64,000 bases of DNA from Arthrobacter sp. MSA 4-2 (GTDB lineage Bacteria; Actinomycetota; Actinomycetes; Actinomycetales; Micrococcaceae), in NCBI RefSeq assembly GCF_016405885.1, contig NZ_JAEKGC010000005.1:1-64000 (forward strand), given 5' to 3'. A model generated the notes under the pieces. The model ran no database searches. It saw nothing but the letters and a program-made list of their open reading frames with translations, and was not told where the DNA came from. Shown piece after piece: positions 17,410 through 26,764 of the stretch (within the stretch, counting starts at the first letter, position 1; every line of letters begins with the position of its first letter). Both the position numbers and the translations under genes were made by a program.

Positions 17410-18507
17410 TCAGGCGCGCCCGGCGGCCACACCGACGGCGGGGGACTCGGTCGCCGGTTCCCCGCCGGGCACCCGGATGAGCAGCGCGCCCGGGTCGATC
17501 CGGGCCGTCAGGGAGGTCACCGCACCGGAGAGGTCCCCGTCGAGCTGGGTGTGGGTGGGCTCCGCGGTCCAGACGGTGACCTCACGGGCGCGGTAATACT
17601 TGATGACAGGGATCTCACCCCGGTGCCGGAACACGATTTTCGCCGCCATCCACAGCCAGCCGGCCAGGCTCCGGGGGCTCATGACCACAATGTCGAGGTA
17701 CCCGTCGTCGATGATCGAGTCGGGAATGAAGTCGATGCCTGCGGGCAGCCTCCCGCAGTTGGCGAAGAGGACGGTGCGGACCTTCCGGCTCTGCGGCGCT
17801 CCGCCGTCGAGGCTGATCGAGACCCGCTGCCGGCGCCCGGGGAGGTGCCGCACTCCGGCCTCGCTGTAGGCGAGCCAGCCGAATTTCTCCTTGAGGTCGT
17901 CCTTGGTCGCGGCCACCACCGCCGCATCAAGCCCCACGCCGCCCATCACGAGGAACGGGGCCTCCGAGGCGGTGCCGGTGGATTCGTTGCGCAGCAGCAC
18001 CGTCGCCATGTCGATCCGGCGCTGGCTGCCATGGAGGGCCACCTCGAGGCAGCCGGCGATGTCGTTGTAGGGCAGGCCCAGGTTGCGCACCAGCAGGTTC
18101 CCGGTGCCCAGCGGCAGCAGCCCCAGCGCGGCGGGCCCGTGCGCCATCGCCTGCGCCACGGCGCGGACTGTTCCGTCGCCGCCGGCGGCCAGCACGACGT
18201 CGGCCCCCGCCTCAAGCGCCAGATGCGCCTGACCGGTCCCCGGGTCCTCGATGGTCGTCTCAAGGATCAGCGGCGGATCCCAGCTGGCGTCGGAGCAGGC
18301 CTGCTCGACCAGGGCGCGGGTTTCGGCGGCGTTCAGTTTGACCGGGTTGAGGATCAGGGCGACCCGCTGCGGCCCCGGGGTCCGCGCAACGAGCGGATGA
18401 ACCGTTGCGGCGGGGGCTCCCTGGACCTTTAGGCGCCGCACCTGCCACCAGCTCCGGACCGACGCTGCTGCCGCGGCGGCGGTGAGGACGATCAGTTTAG
18501 GGCGCAT
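17410..18507 (-). CDS. Diacylglycerol kinase-family lipid kinase
   Basis: 365 residues. N-terminal hydrophobic segment (LIVLTAAAAAASV) followed by a DAGK catalytic domain: RVALILNPVK and the ATP-binding GGDGTVRAV with LLPLGTGNLLVRNLGL. The C-terminal beta domain includes DSIIDDGYLDIVVMSPRSLAGWL. Phosphorylates diacylglycerol or a related lipid at the membrane (mycobacterial and Bacillus DgkB/YegS-like relatives). ATG 18507 is chosen since upstream in-frame sequence is low complexity. Divergent from serS. Confidence 0.9.
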   Translation of the reverse strand: MRPKLIVLTAAAAAASVRSWWQVRRLKVQGAPAATVHPLVARTPGPQRVALILNPVKLNAAETRALVEQACSDASWDPPLILETTIEDPGTGQAHLALEAGADVVLAAGGDGTVRAVAQAMAHGPAALGLLPLGTGNLLVRNLGLPYNDIAGCLEVALHGSQRRIDMATVLLRNESTGTASEAPFLVMGGVGLDAAVVAATKDDLKEKFGWLAYSEAGVRHLPGRRQRVSISLDGGAPQSRKVRTVLFANCGRLPAGIDFIPDSIIDDGYLDIVVMSPRSLAGWLWMAAKIVFRHRGEIPVIKYYRAREVTVWTAEPTHTQLDGDLSGAVTSLTARIDPGALLIRVPGGEPATESPAVGVAAGRA

Positions 18508-18578
18508 GATTTTTCCAGAGTACCGCCGGGCGCGGCTCCATGCCCGGAGGGGGAAGGGCATTGGGTAGGCTTGGGGGC

Positions 18579-19859
18579 GTGATCGACGTAAACGAGCTCC
18601 GCGCTGACCCCGACAAATTCCGCTCCTCCCAGCGCGCCCGCAGGGCCGACGAGTCGCTGGTCGGGGAGATCCTCTCGGCGGACACAGCACGTCGTGAAGC
18701 GGTCACCCGGCACGAGAACCTGCGCGCGGACCAGAACGCGTTCGGCAAGAAGGTCGCGCAGGCCAAGGGCGATGAAAAGCAGGCACTGCTCGCCGAGGTG
18801 AAGGAACTGGCCGCCGAGGTCAAGAAGGCCGCGGCGCTCGCCGACGAGGCACGCTCCCAGCAGGAGGGGCTGCTGCGGCGGCTCCCCAACCGGATCGAAG
18901 ACGGGGTGCCCGAGGGTGGCGAAGAGGATTTCGAGGTCCTGCGCACCGTGGGAACCCCCAGGGACTTCGACGCCGAGGGCTTCGCGCCGCGGGACCACCT
19001 GGAGATCGGTGAACTCATCGGCGCGATCGACATGGAGCGCGGGGCCAAGGTCTCCGGCTCACGGTTCTACTTCCTCAAGGGCGTCGGGGCGCGCCTTGAG
19101 CTGGCCCTGCTGCAGATGGCCATGGACCAGGCGGTGCAGGCCGGGTTCACCCCCATGATCACCCCCACCCTCGTGCGGCCCGAGATCATGCAGGGAACAG
19201 GCTTCGACGTGGCCCACGACGCGGAGATCTACCGGCTGGCCGAGGACGACCTCTACCTGGTGGGGACCTCCGAGGTCGCCCTGGCGGGCTACCATTCCGA
19301 CGAGATCCTCGACCTCACCGGCGGACCGATGCGGTACGCCGCCTGGTCCTCCTGCTACCGGCGTGAGGCCGGTTCGCACGGCAAGGACACCCGCGGCATC
19401 ATCCGGGTCCACCAGTTCAACAAGGTGGAGATGTTCAGCTACACCACGGTCGAGGAATCCTACGCGGAGCACCAGAAGCTGCTGGCCTGGGAAGAGGAGA
19501 TGCTCGCGAAGGTCGAACTGCCCTACCGGGTAATCGACACCGCGGCCGGCGACCTCGGCATGTCCGCCGCACGGAAGTTCGACTGCGAGGCCTGGGTGCC
19601 CACCCAGGGCGCCTACCGGGAACTGACCTCCACCTCGAACTGCACCACCTTCCAGGCCCGGCGGCTGAACATCCGGGAGCGGCAGAGCGGGGAAGGCGCG
19701 AAGGGGACGCGGGCCGTGGCGACGCTGAACGGCACCCTGGCCACCACCCGCTGGATCGTGGCGATCCTTGAACACCACCAGAATCCCGACGGCTCGGTCC
19801 GGGTTCCGGAGGCGCTGCGCCCGTATCTTAGTGGACTCGAGGTCCTGCCGGTACTGTGA
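18579..19859 (+). CDS. serS: Seryl-tRNA synthetase
   Basis: 426 residues. GTG 18579 gives the usual [20 protein letters not shown] start. Residues about 30-110 form the long antiparallel coiled-coil that binds the tRNA-Ser variable arm ([27 protein letters not shown]). Class II core: [14 protein letters not shown], motif 2 [44 protein letters not shown], and motif 3 [17 protein letters not shown]. Charges tRNA-Ser. Followed after 45 nt by the HAD gene, perhaps co-transcribed. Confidence 0.98.
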   Translation: MIDVNELRADPDKFRSSQRARRADESLVGEILSADTARREAVTRHENLRADQNAFGKKVAQAKGDEKQALLAEVKELAAEVKKAAALADEARSQQEGLLRRLPNRIEDGVPEGGEEDFEVLRTVGTPRDFDAEGFAPRDHLEIGELIGAIDMERGAKVSGSRFYFLKGVGARLELALLQMAMDQAVQAGFTPMITPTLVRPEIMQGTGFDVAHDAEIYRLAEDDLYLVGTSEVALAGYHSDEILDLTGGPMRYAAWSSCYRREAGSHGKDTRGIIRVHQFNKVEMFSYTTVEESYAEHQKLLAWEEEMLAKVELPYRVIDTAAGDLGMSAARKFDCEAWVPTQGAYRELTSTSNCTTFQARRLNIRERQSGEGAKGTRAVATLNGTLATTRWIVAILEHHQNPDGSVRVPEALRPYLSGLEVLPVL

Positions 19860-19904
19860 GGCCCGCCCTACCCGGGCGGCGGGTTGATCTGGTTCACTGA
19901 TGGA

Positions 19905-20741
19905 ATGGCTATTTCATTTTCGGCTGGCATCGAGGACCAGCCCCAGACCCGCACGAAGTACATGGTTGCGCTCGACGTCGACGGTACCCTCGTAGACCAC
20001 GACGGCTTCATGAGCGACGAGGTCCGCGCGGCGGCCGCCGCCGTCATCGAGGCCGGGCACGACATCATCATCTCCACCGGGCGCTCACTTGGGGCCGCAC
20101 TGCCGGTGATTCGGGAGATCGGGCTCGCCCGCGGCTACGCGGTGTGCTCGAACGGCGGGGTCACCCTCCGCATCGATCCGGACCTTCCCCGCGGCTTCGA
20201 GGTGATCGACAAGGTGACCTTCGACCCCAGCCCCGCCCTCCGGGCCCTGCGCGAGCGCCTGCCCGGGGCCAAGTATGCCCTCGAGGACGACCAGGGCCGT
20301 TTCCTCTCGACTGAAAGCTTCCAGGACGCGAGTTTTGGTGCCGAGGCGCAGAGCGTCGACTTCGAGCAGATGCTCGACGCCAACGCCGTGCGCGTCGTTG
20401 TCTTCAGCACCGACAGCACGGCGGAGGAATTCGGCAACGCCGTCGAGACGATCGGCCTGCACGGCGTGACCTACTCGGTGGGGTGGACCGCCTGGCTGGA
20501 CATCGCCGCCGCTGGCGTCACCAAGGCCAGCGCCCTTGAGCTGCTGCGGCGCAGGATCGGCACCGACCCGGCCCTCACCGTGGCGGTGGGGGATGGGCGC
20601 AACGACATTGAAATGCTCGAATGGGCGGCCCGCGGGGTGGCCATGGGCCAGGCCCCCGAGGAAGTACGCTCGGCGGCCACCGAAGTCACCGGCTCCGTCT
20701 ACGACGACGGGGCGGCCAAGGTCCTGCGCTCACTGGTGTAG
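19905..20741 (+). CDS. Cof-type HAD-superfamily phosphatase
   Basis: 278 residues. HAD motifs: nucleophile loop VALDVDGTLVDHDG, motif II STGRSLGAALPV, and motif III/IV VAVGDGRNDIEMLEWA. A cap domain between motifs II and III marks it as a type IIB (Cof-like) sugar or cofactor phosphatase. Substrate not deducible. ATG 19905 preferred over an in-frame TTG at 19884. In many actinobacteria this gene follows serS, as here. Confidence 0.9.
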   Translation: MAISFSAGIEDQPQTRTKYMVALDVDGTLVDHDGFMSDEVRAAAAAVIEAGHDIIISTGRSLGAALPVIREIGLARGYAVCSNGGVTLRIDPDLPRGFEVIDKVTFDPSPALRALRERLPGAKYALEDDQGRFLSTESFQDASFGAEAQSVDFEQMLDANAVRVVVFSTDSTAEEFGNAVETIGLHGVTYSVGWTAWLDIAAAGVTKASALELLRRRIGTDPALTVAVGDGRNDIEMLEWAARGVAMGQAPEEVRSAATEVTGSVYDDGAAKVLRSLV

Positions 20742-20780
20742 CCCCGGCGCGCTAGTCCCGGTTCGCCAGTCAGGTCAGGG

Positions 20781-20845
20781 TTCAGTAGGCCGGTTCAGTA
20801 GGCCGGCTCAGTAGGCCGGCTCAGTAGGCCAGCTCAGTAGGCCAG
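20781..20845. repeat. Five tandem copies of a 13-bp unit at the 3' end of the SatD-family gene
   Basis: Units at 20781, 20794, 20807, 20820 and 20833 (TTCAGTAGGCCGG, with C for T at position 1 in three copies and A for G at position 12 in two). Read on the minus strand each unit encodes ...GCCTACTGA, so the last codons and stop of the SatD-family gene are repeated four more times after the real stop. Because 13 is not a multiple of three, the extra TGA triplets fall in all frames. Confidence 0.9.
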
Positions 20846-21463
20846 GGCGGCCGGCGGCAGGACCGCCGGGCCGTGCGCCAGGTCCAGCAGCCGGGCGGCG
20901 GCGGGCCGGGTGGCCCACTCCTCCATCCAGTGCGAGCGGAGAACGGCCTTGCTCACGGCCTGGGTGCTGATCCCCAGTTCCTGGGCGATGAGCTTCTGCT
21001 GCCCCCGGGCGCCGGGGGTCAACAGGTCGAGGACCTTCCACTCGGCGTCCGTCCGGGTGTACACGAGGTGGCCCAGCAGCCGCAGCACGGCCTCGGCCTC
21101 GCCGGCGATCTCGGCGTCGGGCCCCTCGACGGCCAGCGGGATGCGTTCGCCGGTCTTCTGCGCCCGGTTCACCGCACGGCGCGCATAAACCAAACCGAAT
21201 CCGTCGGCGTCGAGGATGTGCTCGGGCACCGGCGGCAGGACCCCGCCGACGCCGATGCCCACATGCCAGCGGCGGAAGCGGATGGCGCGCAGCGCCGCGT
21301 CCACGGCCGTGCGCGCGGAATCGACGACGCCCTGGAGCTCATCGCCCACCGAACGCTGGAACGGCACCACCGTGGGAAGGTGCCGGAGCTCGCGGATCAG
21401 CTCCGGCACCAGGTCGCCCACCTCACGCGAGTCGCGCTGGTTGATGGTGAGCACATATTGCAT
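20834..21463 (-). CDS. SatD-family protein with C-terminal HTH
   Basis: 209 residues. The N-terminal two thirds match the SatD-family pattern (YVLTINQRDSREVGD; VVPFQRSVGDELQGVV; WHVGIGVGGV; YARRAVNRAQKTGERIPLAVEG). The C-terminal part contains QQKLIAQELGISTQAVSKAVLRSHW, a clear helix-turn-helix. Likely a DNA-binding regulator; its targets are unknown. The start ATG 21463 is just downstream of a GCATA-AG-TATGC palindrome, consistent with autoregulation and with a very short or absent leader. The stop codon lies inside the 13-bp tandem repeat. SatD genes are often paired with a membrane protein gene; none is visible here. Confidence 0.75.
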   Translation of the reverse strand: MQYVLTINQRDSREVGDLVPELIRELRHLPTVVPFQRSVGDELQGVVDSARTAVDAALRAIRFRRWHVGIGVGGVLPPVPEHILDADGFGLVYARRAVNRAQKTGERIPLAVEGPDAEIAGEAEAVLRLLGHLVYTRTDAEWKVLDLLTPGARGQQKLIAQELGISTQAVSKAVLRSHWMEEWATRPAAARLLDLAHGPAVLPPAALAY

Positions 21464-21464
21464 T

Positions 21465-21476
21465 GCATAAGTATGC
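21465..21476. promoter_or_regulatory. Palindrome GCATA-AG-TATGC at SatD-family gene start
   Basis: Five-base arms 21465-21469 and 21472-21476, directly upstream of the ATG (21463, minus strand). A minus-strand CATACT could serve as a -10 box within it, leaving almost no leader. Candidate autoregulatory operator. Confidence 0.4.
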
Positions 21477-21528
21477 TTCACGCCCCGCGCGAATTACCGA
21501 AACCCGGCTGCGGCGGGGCTGTTCGTGC

Positions 21529-22095
21529 CTAGCGGCCTTCGGGGACCGCCGTGGCGTTGTCGGCTTCGACGTCGACGCCACGGCCCTGGGGCTCATCGGC
21601 CGCGCTGACATCGCCCTGCCGCTTGAACCGGTCAAGCGACGCCTCGACCTCGGCCTCGGCCGCTTCCCGGCCTGCCCACTCGGCGGCCTCGACCCACTTG
21701 CCCGGCTCGAGGTCCTTGTAGCGGGTGAAGAAGTGCTTGATCTCGTCGAGGAGGAAGGTCGAGACGTCCGTTAGGTCCTGGATGTCATCGAAGCGCGGGT
21801 CGACCGGGACGCAGAGCACCTTGGCGTCTCCGCCGCCGTCGTCGGTCATGTTGAAGACCCCGATCGGGCGTGATTCGACCAGGACGCCCGGGATCAGGTC
21901 GAAGTCCTGCAGCAGCACCAGCGCATCCAGGGGATCGCCGTCCTCGCCGAGGGTGTTCTCGAAGTACCCGTAGTGGGTGGGGTACTGCATCGCCGTGAAG
22001 AGCACGCGGTCCAGGCGGAGGCGGTGGGTGTCGTGGTCGATCTCGTACTTGACGCGGGATCCCTTAGGGATCTCGATGGTGACGTCGAGCTTCAT
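21529..22095 (-). CDS. ppa: Inorganic pyrophosphatase, family I
   Basis: 188 residues. Catalytic core: [16 protein letters not shown], the loop [21 protein letters not shown] (signature D-G-D-P-L-D), and [21 protein letters not shown]; the acidic residues bind Mg2+. Residues about 155-188 form an acidic tail ([22 protein letters not shown]) beyond the usual end of about 160-170. Hydrolyses pyrophosphate to drive biosynthetic reactions. ATG 22095. Divergent from the dacB-like gene; the SatD-family gene follows after 65 nt. Confidence 0.95.
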   Translation of the reverse strand: MKLDVTIEIPKGSRVKYEIDHDTHRLRLDRVLFTAMQYPTHYGYFENTLGEDGDPLDALVLLQDFDLIPGVLVESRPIGVFNMTDDGGGDAKVLCVPVDPRFDDIQDLTDVSTFLLDEIKHFFTRYKDLEPGKWVEAAEWAGREAAEAEVEASLDRFKRQGDVSAADEPQGRGVDVEADNATAVPEGR

Positions 22096-22174
22096 GGCAA
22101 CTCCTCGGTGGTGTGGCTGGCGGGTGGGGAGAGCACGGGCCCGGCGAGCCCGGTCCGCGGCGCCCGGCCGCCCG

Positions 22175-22202
22175 TTTACTGTTTAAACTTCTGCACTAAC
22201 AT
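22175..22202 (+). promoter_or_regulatory. Possible promoter for the PBP4-type carboxypeptidase gene
   Basis: TTTACT (22175-22180) and TAACAT (22197-22202) with a 16-nt spacer, each 4 of 6 to the housekeeping consensus, in an AT-rich patch containing GTTTAAAC. Located 70 nt before the start at 22272. Confidence 0.35.
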
Positions 22203-22271
22203 ATCGGTCGCGGCCCGCTTCCCGGCATTTCCTGCGGACCGGCGTCCCCGTTGAACCTCCGGAAGGAATCC

Positions 22272-23702
22272 ATGAAGCGCCAGGCCCGACGGCTGACCGC
22301 CGTGCTGCTGGCGGTGGTCCTTGCGGTGCTGGCGCTGCCCCTCTCGGTCCGGGTGATCCCGGCCGCCGTGGAGGAGCTGGCCGGCGGCAGGGATGCGGAG
22401 GTGCGGCCGCCCGCCCTCCAGCGCCCGCCGGCCGGTGTGCTCGAACCCGGCGTCGTCTCCGCCCTTTCGGACTCGGCGCCGCAGCCGGTCCCGGAGGTGC
22501 TCGCCCCGCTGCTCGATGCCGAGCTGCACCTGCCCGGCGGCGGCGGTCGGTTCACCGGGGTGGTGCGTGACGCCGCCACCGGCGCGGTGCTCTACAGCAA
22601 TGGCCCCGACCAGGCGCAGGCCCCGGCGTCGAACCTCAAGCTGCTGACGGCGGCGGCCGTCCTGGACACCCTTGATCCCCGGGACCGGCTCGAGACGACG
22701 GTGCACGCCGCCGGGGACGGTGTCCTCTATCTCCGGGGCGGCGGAGATGTGCTGCTGGGCTCGGGGCCGTCGGAGACCGACGCGGTGCGCGGTCACGCCG
22801 GCCTTTCCACCCTGGCGCAGGAGACCGCTGCGGCGCTGGATCCGGCGTCGGGCCCCTACAGCGTCGCCGTGGATGACTCCCTCTTCGAGGGCCCGCCGCT
22901 CAACCCGTCCTGGGCGCAGGGGGATCTCGACGCCGGGGAACTGGCACCGGTGTACCCGCTGGCCGTCAATTCCGCCTGGCAGGACGAGGGCCTGCAGGCC
23001 GGGGCCCGCGACGCCGACCCGGCACTGAGGGCCGCGGAGGCCTTCACCGCCGCCCTCGCCGCTGCGGCCGCCGAACGCGGCATCGAGGTGCTCGGCGGAC
23101 CGGTCCGCGCCGCGGTGCCGGACTCCGCCGAAGCGGTGGCCTCGGTCCCGTCGGCGACCATCGCCGAGCAGGTCGAGCACATGCTGGTCCTCTCCGACAA
23201 TTACCTCGCCGAGGCCCTGGCGCGCCTGGCCTCGGCGGCGTCCGGTGGGCCGGCGAGTTCCGACGGCGCCACGGCGCTGCTCGCTGCCACCGCCGACCGG
23301 CTCGGCGTTCCGGGCGGTGGGCTCCGGGTCGGGGACGCCGCAGGACTCTCCGTCGACAATTCAGCAACCCCTGCCCAGCTCGCCGCGCTGCTTTCCGCCG
23401 TGGCCGCCTCCAAGCGGCCCGCCCTGGCCGGGATGCCCGGCCTGCTGCCCGTGGCCGGACTGTCGGGCACCCTGGAGGAGCGATTCGTTCCGGATGCCGC
23501 GGCGGCCGGCGGGGCCGGGGTGGTCCGGGCCAAGACCGGCACCCTGAGCGCCGTCACGGCGCTCAGCGGCTACGTCGTCACGGCCGAAGGGCGCCTGCTC
23601 AGCTTTTCCCTGATGGGTTCCGGGATCGAGGGCCGGACGCAGGAGGCCCGCGACGCCGTCGACCGGGCCGCGGCCGTGCTGGCGGCCTGCGGGTGCCGCT
23701 GA
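22272..23702 (+). CDS. dacB: D-alanyl-D-alanine carboxypeptidase/endopeptidase (PBP4 family)
   Basis: 476 residues. N-terminal signal peptide or anchor (RLTAVLLAVVLAVLALPLSVRV). The three penicillin-binding motifs are present: SxxK as Ser120-Asn-Leu-Lys123, SxN as Ser308-Asp-Asn310, and Lys421-Thr-Gly423. PBP4-type proteins trim or cleave peptidoglycan cross-links outside the cell. ATG 22272 has GGAAGGA just upstream. The symbol follows the family; the protein is at the short end for DacB. Confidence 0.9.
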   Translation: MKRQARRLTAVLLAVVLAVLALPLSVRVIPAAVEELAGGRDAEVRPPALQRPPAGVLEPGVVSALSDSAPQPVPEVLAPLLDAELHLPGGGGRFTGVVRDAATGAVLYSNGPDQAQAPASNLKLLTAAAVLDTLDPRDRLETTVHAAGDGVLYLRGGGDVLLGSGPSETDAVRGHAGLSTLAQETAAALDPASGPYSVAVDDSLFEGPPLNPSWAQGDLDAGELAPVYPLAVNSAWQDEGLQAGARDADPALRAAEAFTAALAAAAAERGIEVLGGPVRAAVPDSAEAVASVPSATIAEQVEHMLVLSDNYLAEALARLASAASGGPASSDGATALLAATADRLGVPGGGLRVGDAAGLSVDNSATPAQLAALLSAVAASKRPALAGMPGLLPVAGLSGTLEERFVPDAAAAGGAGVVRAKTGTLSAVTALSGYVVTAEGRLLSFSLMGSGIEGRTQEARDAVDRAAAVLAACGCR

Positions 23703-23754
23703 GCGCACCGTCCGGCCGTGCATGCCGGGGCAGGGCCGAGCGGCCGGAAGCCGG

Positions 23755-24939
23755 ATGTGGTCGAATAAGGTCATGGAGAGCAATGAGCCGACCGTTTCAT
23801 CCACCCCCCAACGCCCCCAGCTGGTGAACTGGGACTTCGCCGCAGGCAGCGCTGCCCGTCTGGCCCCGGCCGGACCGACGATGACGCCACGTGAGATCGC
23901 GGCCGCGGTCGATAACCTCCGCGCCCAGGCCGACGCCTCCGTGGCGCACGTCCATGCCATCTCCCGCCTCGATGCGGCACGGGACCTCCGCGACTCCGAA
24001 CTCCTCATCGTGGACCGGGCGTCCTGGGCGAAGGCCAACACCCAGAGCTTCCGGGTGCTCGTCGAGCCGGCCCTGAACCACCTTGCGCAGTCCAAGCCGG
24101 AGATCCTCAAGGCGGCCTCCGTCAGCCTCGGAGGCAACCTCACCGGCGCGCAGCTCGGTGCCATCCTGGCGTTCCTCTCCAGCAAGGTGCTGGGACAGTA
24201 CGACCCGTTCGTGCCCTCCCGCAACGGCGCCGGCGGGCGCCTGATGCTCGTGGCGCCCAATATCATCTCCGTCGAGCGGGAACTCAACGTCGACCCGGCC
24301 GACTTCCGCCTCTGGGTCTGCCTCCACGAGCAGACCCACCGGGTCCAGTTCGCCGCTGCGCCCTGGCTGAAGGACCACATGACCTCGGCCATCTCGGAAC
24401 TGACCACCGGGATGATGGACAAGGCCGACACCCTCTCCGAGCGCCTCGCCGCCGCGGCGAAGAGCCTCGGCATGCCCAAGGGAGAGCACCCGGGCCGCCG
24501 GCCCGCCGCGGTCGAGCAATGGCCCGACGGCGGGAAGGTCCACGGCACCGGCCTGCTGTCGGTGCTTCAGGACCCCGACGACAAGGCCCGCCTGTCCCAC
24601 CTGACCGCCGTGATGAGCCTGCTCGAGGGCCACGCGAACGTCGTCATGGACGGCGTGGACGCGCGGATCGTGCCGACGGTGAAAACCATCCGCCGCCGCT
24701 TCAACGCCCGTGGGAAATCCCGCGGGCCGGTGGAGAAACTGATCCGCCAGCTCTTGGGCCTCGACGCGAAGATGCGCCAGTACAGCGACGGCGCCAAGTT
24801 CGTGCGCCGGGTCGTGGACCAGACCGGCATGGAAGGGTTCAACCTCGTCTGGGAGGCCGAGGCCAACCTCCCCACGGAGCGCGAGATCCATACCCCCGAC
24901 GAATGGATCGACAGGATGAGCCTTACCCGCCATGGGTAG
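23755..24939 (+). CDS. Zinc-dependent metalloprotease-like protein (DUF2342 family)
   Basis: 394 residues. It contains HEQTH (191-195), an HExxH zinc site, in a long helix, and a second conserved segment LLEGHANVVMDGVDARIVPTVKTIRRRF typical of the DUF2342 / 'F420 biosynthesis-associated' actinobacterial family. N-terminal opening LVNWDFAAGSAARLAPAGP also fits. Cytosolic, no signal peptide. Immediately precedes tilS with an 8-nt overlap, the usual actinobacterial order (this gene-tilS-hpt-ftsH). Physiological substrate unknown. Start: ATG 23755 with GGAAG 4 nt upstream, or ATG 23773. Confidence 0.88.
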   Translation: MWSNKVMESNEPTVSSTPQRPQLVNWDFAAGSAARLAPAGPTMTPREIAAAVDNLRAQADASVAHVHAISRLDAARDLRDSELLIVDRASWAKANTQSFRVLVEPALNHLAQSKPEILKAASVSLGGNLTGAQLGAILAFLSSKVLGQYDPFVPSRNGAGGRLMLVAPNIISVERELNVDPADFRLWVCLHEQTHRVQFAAAPWLKDHMTSAISELTTGMMDKADTLSERLAAAAKSLGMPKGEHPGRRPAAVEQWPDGGKVHGTGLLSVLQDPDDKARLSHLTAVMSLLEGHANVVMDGVDARIVPTVKTIRRRFNARGKSRGPVEKLIRQLLGLDAKMRQYSDGAKFVRRVVDQTGMEGFNLVWEAEANLPTEREIHTPDEWIDRMSLTRHG

Positions 24940-26038
24940 GCGCCCGCGCCTCAACCCGGTGGCCGCCGCGGCACGGAACCGGGTGGAGGACGCCCTGGCG
25001 GATGTGCTGCTTCCCGCCGGCACCCCATCCGGGGCCGCCCCGGTGGAGGAGACAGCACCGCTGGTGCTCGTGGCGTGCAGCGGCGGCCCGGATTCGCTCG
25101 CGCTGGCCGCCGCCGCGGTGTATTTCGCGAAGGTAGGCAGGTGCAGGGCCGGCGCCGTCGTCGTCGACCACGGCCTGCAGGAGGACAGCGCGGCGGTCGC
25201 CCGGCGCGCCGCGGACCAGCTCACCGGTCTGGGACTGGCCCCGGTCGAGGTCCGCACGGTCGAGGTCGCCGCCACCGGTATGGGCCCCGAGGCCGCCGCC
25301 CGCACCGCCCGGTACGCCGCGCTCGACGCCGCCGCCCGCGAGTCCGGGGCCGCCGCCGTCCTCCTCGGCCACACGCTCGACGACCAGGCCGAACAGGTGC
25401 TGCTGGGGCTGGCCCGCGGCTCCGGAACGCGCTCCCTGGCCGGCATGCCGGCCCGGCGGGGCCCCTACCGCCGGCCGTTCCTCGACCTGCGGCGGGCCGA
25501 CACCGAGGAGATCTGTACCTTCTACGGGCTCGACCCCTGGCACGACCCCGCCAACACGGATCCTGCCTTCGCCCGCTCCCGGGTCCGCAAGCAGGTGCTG
25601 CCCTACCTCGAGGATCAGCTCGGCCCGGGCATCGCGCAGGCGCTGTACCGGTCGGCGCGGATCCTCGGCCAGGACGCCGACTACCTCGAACAGCTCAGCT
25701 CCGAGGCCTACGCCGGGCTCCGGACCGAGGCCGGCGGGGACATCCTCCTGCCGGAGGAGGGACTGCGGGAGCTGCCCGCCTCGCTGCGCCAGCGGGTCCT
25801 CGCCCTGGCCGCCGTTGAAGTCGGCGGCTTCCAGCCCAGCTTCGAACGCCTCCTCGCCGCCGAAACCCTCCTCGAACGCCGGGGCTCGGCGGGTCCCGTC
25901 CAGCTCGGCGGACGTGTCGGCGTTTACCGGCAGGTCCGGGGGAAATCGGTTCTTCCGGGCGGGCCAAGCTATGGCAATCTTGTCTTTAGAAACAACCGTC
26001 CCGGCACGGAGCCGCCGAGCCGTTCAACCCAGGAGTAA
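24932..26038 (+). CDS. tilS: tRNA(Ile)-lysidine synthetase
   Basis: 368 residues. PP-loop ATPase signature SGGPDS at residues 50-55 (ACSGGPDSLAL), VVDHGLQEDS, GHTLDDQAEQVLLGLARGSG, and DPANTDPAFARSRVRKQVLPYL, all characteristic. Converts C34 of the CAU-anticodon tRNA-Ile to lysidine, changing its decoding to AUA. Has only a short region after the catalytic part, as in other actinobacteria. Overlaps the metalloprotease gene; hpt follows after 3 nt. Confidence 0.95.
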   Translation: MGRRPRLNPVAAAARNRVEDALADVLLPAGTPSGAAPVEETAPLVLVACSGGPDSLALAAAAVYFAKVGRCRAGAVVVDHGLQEDSAAVARRAADQLTGLGLAPVEVRTVEVAATGMGPEAAARTARYAALDAAARESGAAAVLLGHTLDDQAEQVLLGLARGSGTRSLAGMPARRGPYRRPFLDLRRADTEEICTFYGLDPWHDPANTDPAFARSRVRKQVLPYLEDQLGPGIAQALYRSARILGQDADYLEQLSSEAYAGLRTEAGGDILLPEEGLRELPASLRQRVLALAAVEVGGFQPSFERLLAAETLLERRGSAGPVQLGGRVGVYRQVRGKSVLPGGPSYGNLVFRNNRPGTEPPSRSTQE

Positions 26039-26041
26039 TTG

Positions 26042-26593
26042 GTGGATTCCAACGACGTCGAGTCAGACCTGAAGCACGTCCTGTTCAGCAAGGAACAGAT
26101 CCAGCAGCGCGTGACCGAACTCGCAGCCGAGATCGACGCCGACTACCAGGGCCGCGAAATCCTCCTCGTGGGCGTGCTCAAGGGCGCCGTGATGGTGATG
26201 GCCGACCTGGCCCGGGCACTTCACTCCCACATCACCATGGACTGGATGGCGGTGTCCTCCTACGGCTCGGGCACCCAGTCCTCCGGCGTGGTGCGGATCC
26301 TCAAGGACCTCGAAACCGACCTGATGGGCAAGCACGTGCTTATCGCCGAGGACATCATCGACTCCGGCCTGACGCTGTCCTGGCTCAAGGCCAACCTCCT
26401 CTCCCGCGGCCCCGCCTCGGTCGAAATCTGCACCCTGCTGCGCAAACCCGACGCCGCGAAGGTCGACATTGACGTGAAGTATGTCGGATTCAACATCCCC
26501 AATGAATTCGTCGTCGGATACGGCCTTGACTTCGCCGAAAAGTACCGCAATCTCGACTTCATCGGCACCCTCGCCCCCCACGTCTACGAGTAG
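26042..26593 (+). CDS. hpt: Hypoxanthine phosphoribosyltransferase
   Basis: 183 residues. PRPP-binding loop VLIAEDIIDSGLTLSWL, the N-terminal KGAVMVMADLARAL region and a C-terminal FVVGYGLDFAEKYRNL typical of bacterial Hpt. Salvages hypoxanthine (and guanine) to nucleotides. GTG 26042 is favoured because AGGAG ends 6 nt upstream; TTG 26039 is too close. Part of the tilS-hpt(-ftsH) cluster. Confidence 0.96.
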   Translation: MDSNDVESDLKHVLFSKEQIQQRVTELAAEIDADYQGREILLVGVLKGAVMVMADLARALHSHITMDWMAVSSYGSGTQSSGVVRILKDLETDLMGKHVLIAEDIIDSGLTLSWLKANLLSRGPASVEICTLLRKPDAAKVDIDVKYVGFNIPNEFVVGYGLDFAEKYRNLDFIGTLAPHVYE

Positions 26594-26764
26594 GCCGAGC
26601 GCCTCCGCCGGGGTCCGGGCTGTACGCCCACAGGGAACTTATGCCCCAAACGGGACGTGTTGAATCTGAAACCGTGTATATCTTGAGTGTTTCGAGGTGA
26701 CGGCGGACGGAACACCGTATTTCCGGCATAAGCAGGAGGGACAGGGCACGCAGCCCTGAGAAGA

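Noticed and set aside
19863..19883. Hairpin after serS as terminator
   Set aside because: Only a 6-bp GC stem with no tail, expected often by chance, and the HAD gene follows closely, suggesting readthrough.
20781..20845. Possible CRISPR array
   Set aside because: Repeats are 13 bp, directly abutting, with no spacers and no cas genes nearby.
22176..23180. 334-codon minus-strand frame over the PBP4-type gene
   Set aside because: Shadow frame; the plus strand holds all three penicillin-binding motifs.
26594..26764. Sigma-A promoter for ftsH
   Set aside because: TTGAAT and TATATC are present but with the wrong spacing, so no promoter was called although one probably exists here.
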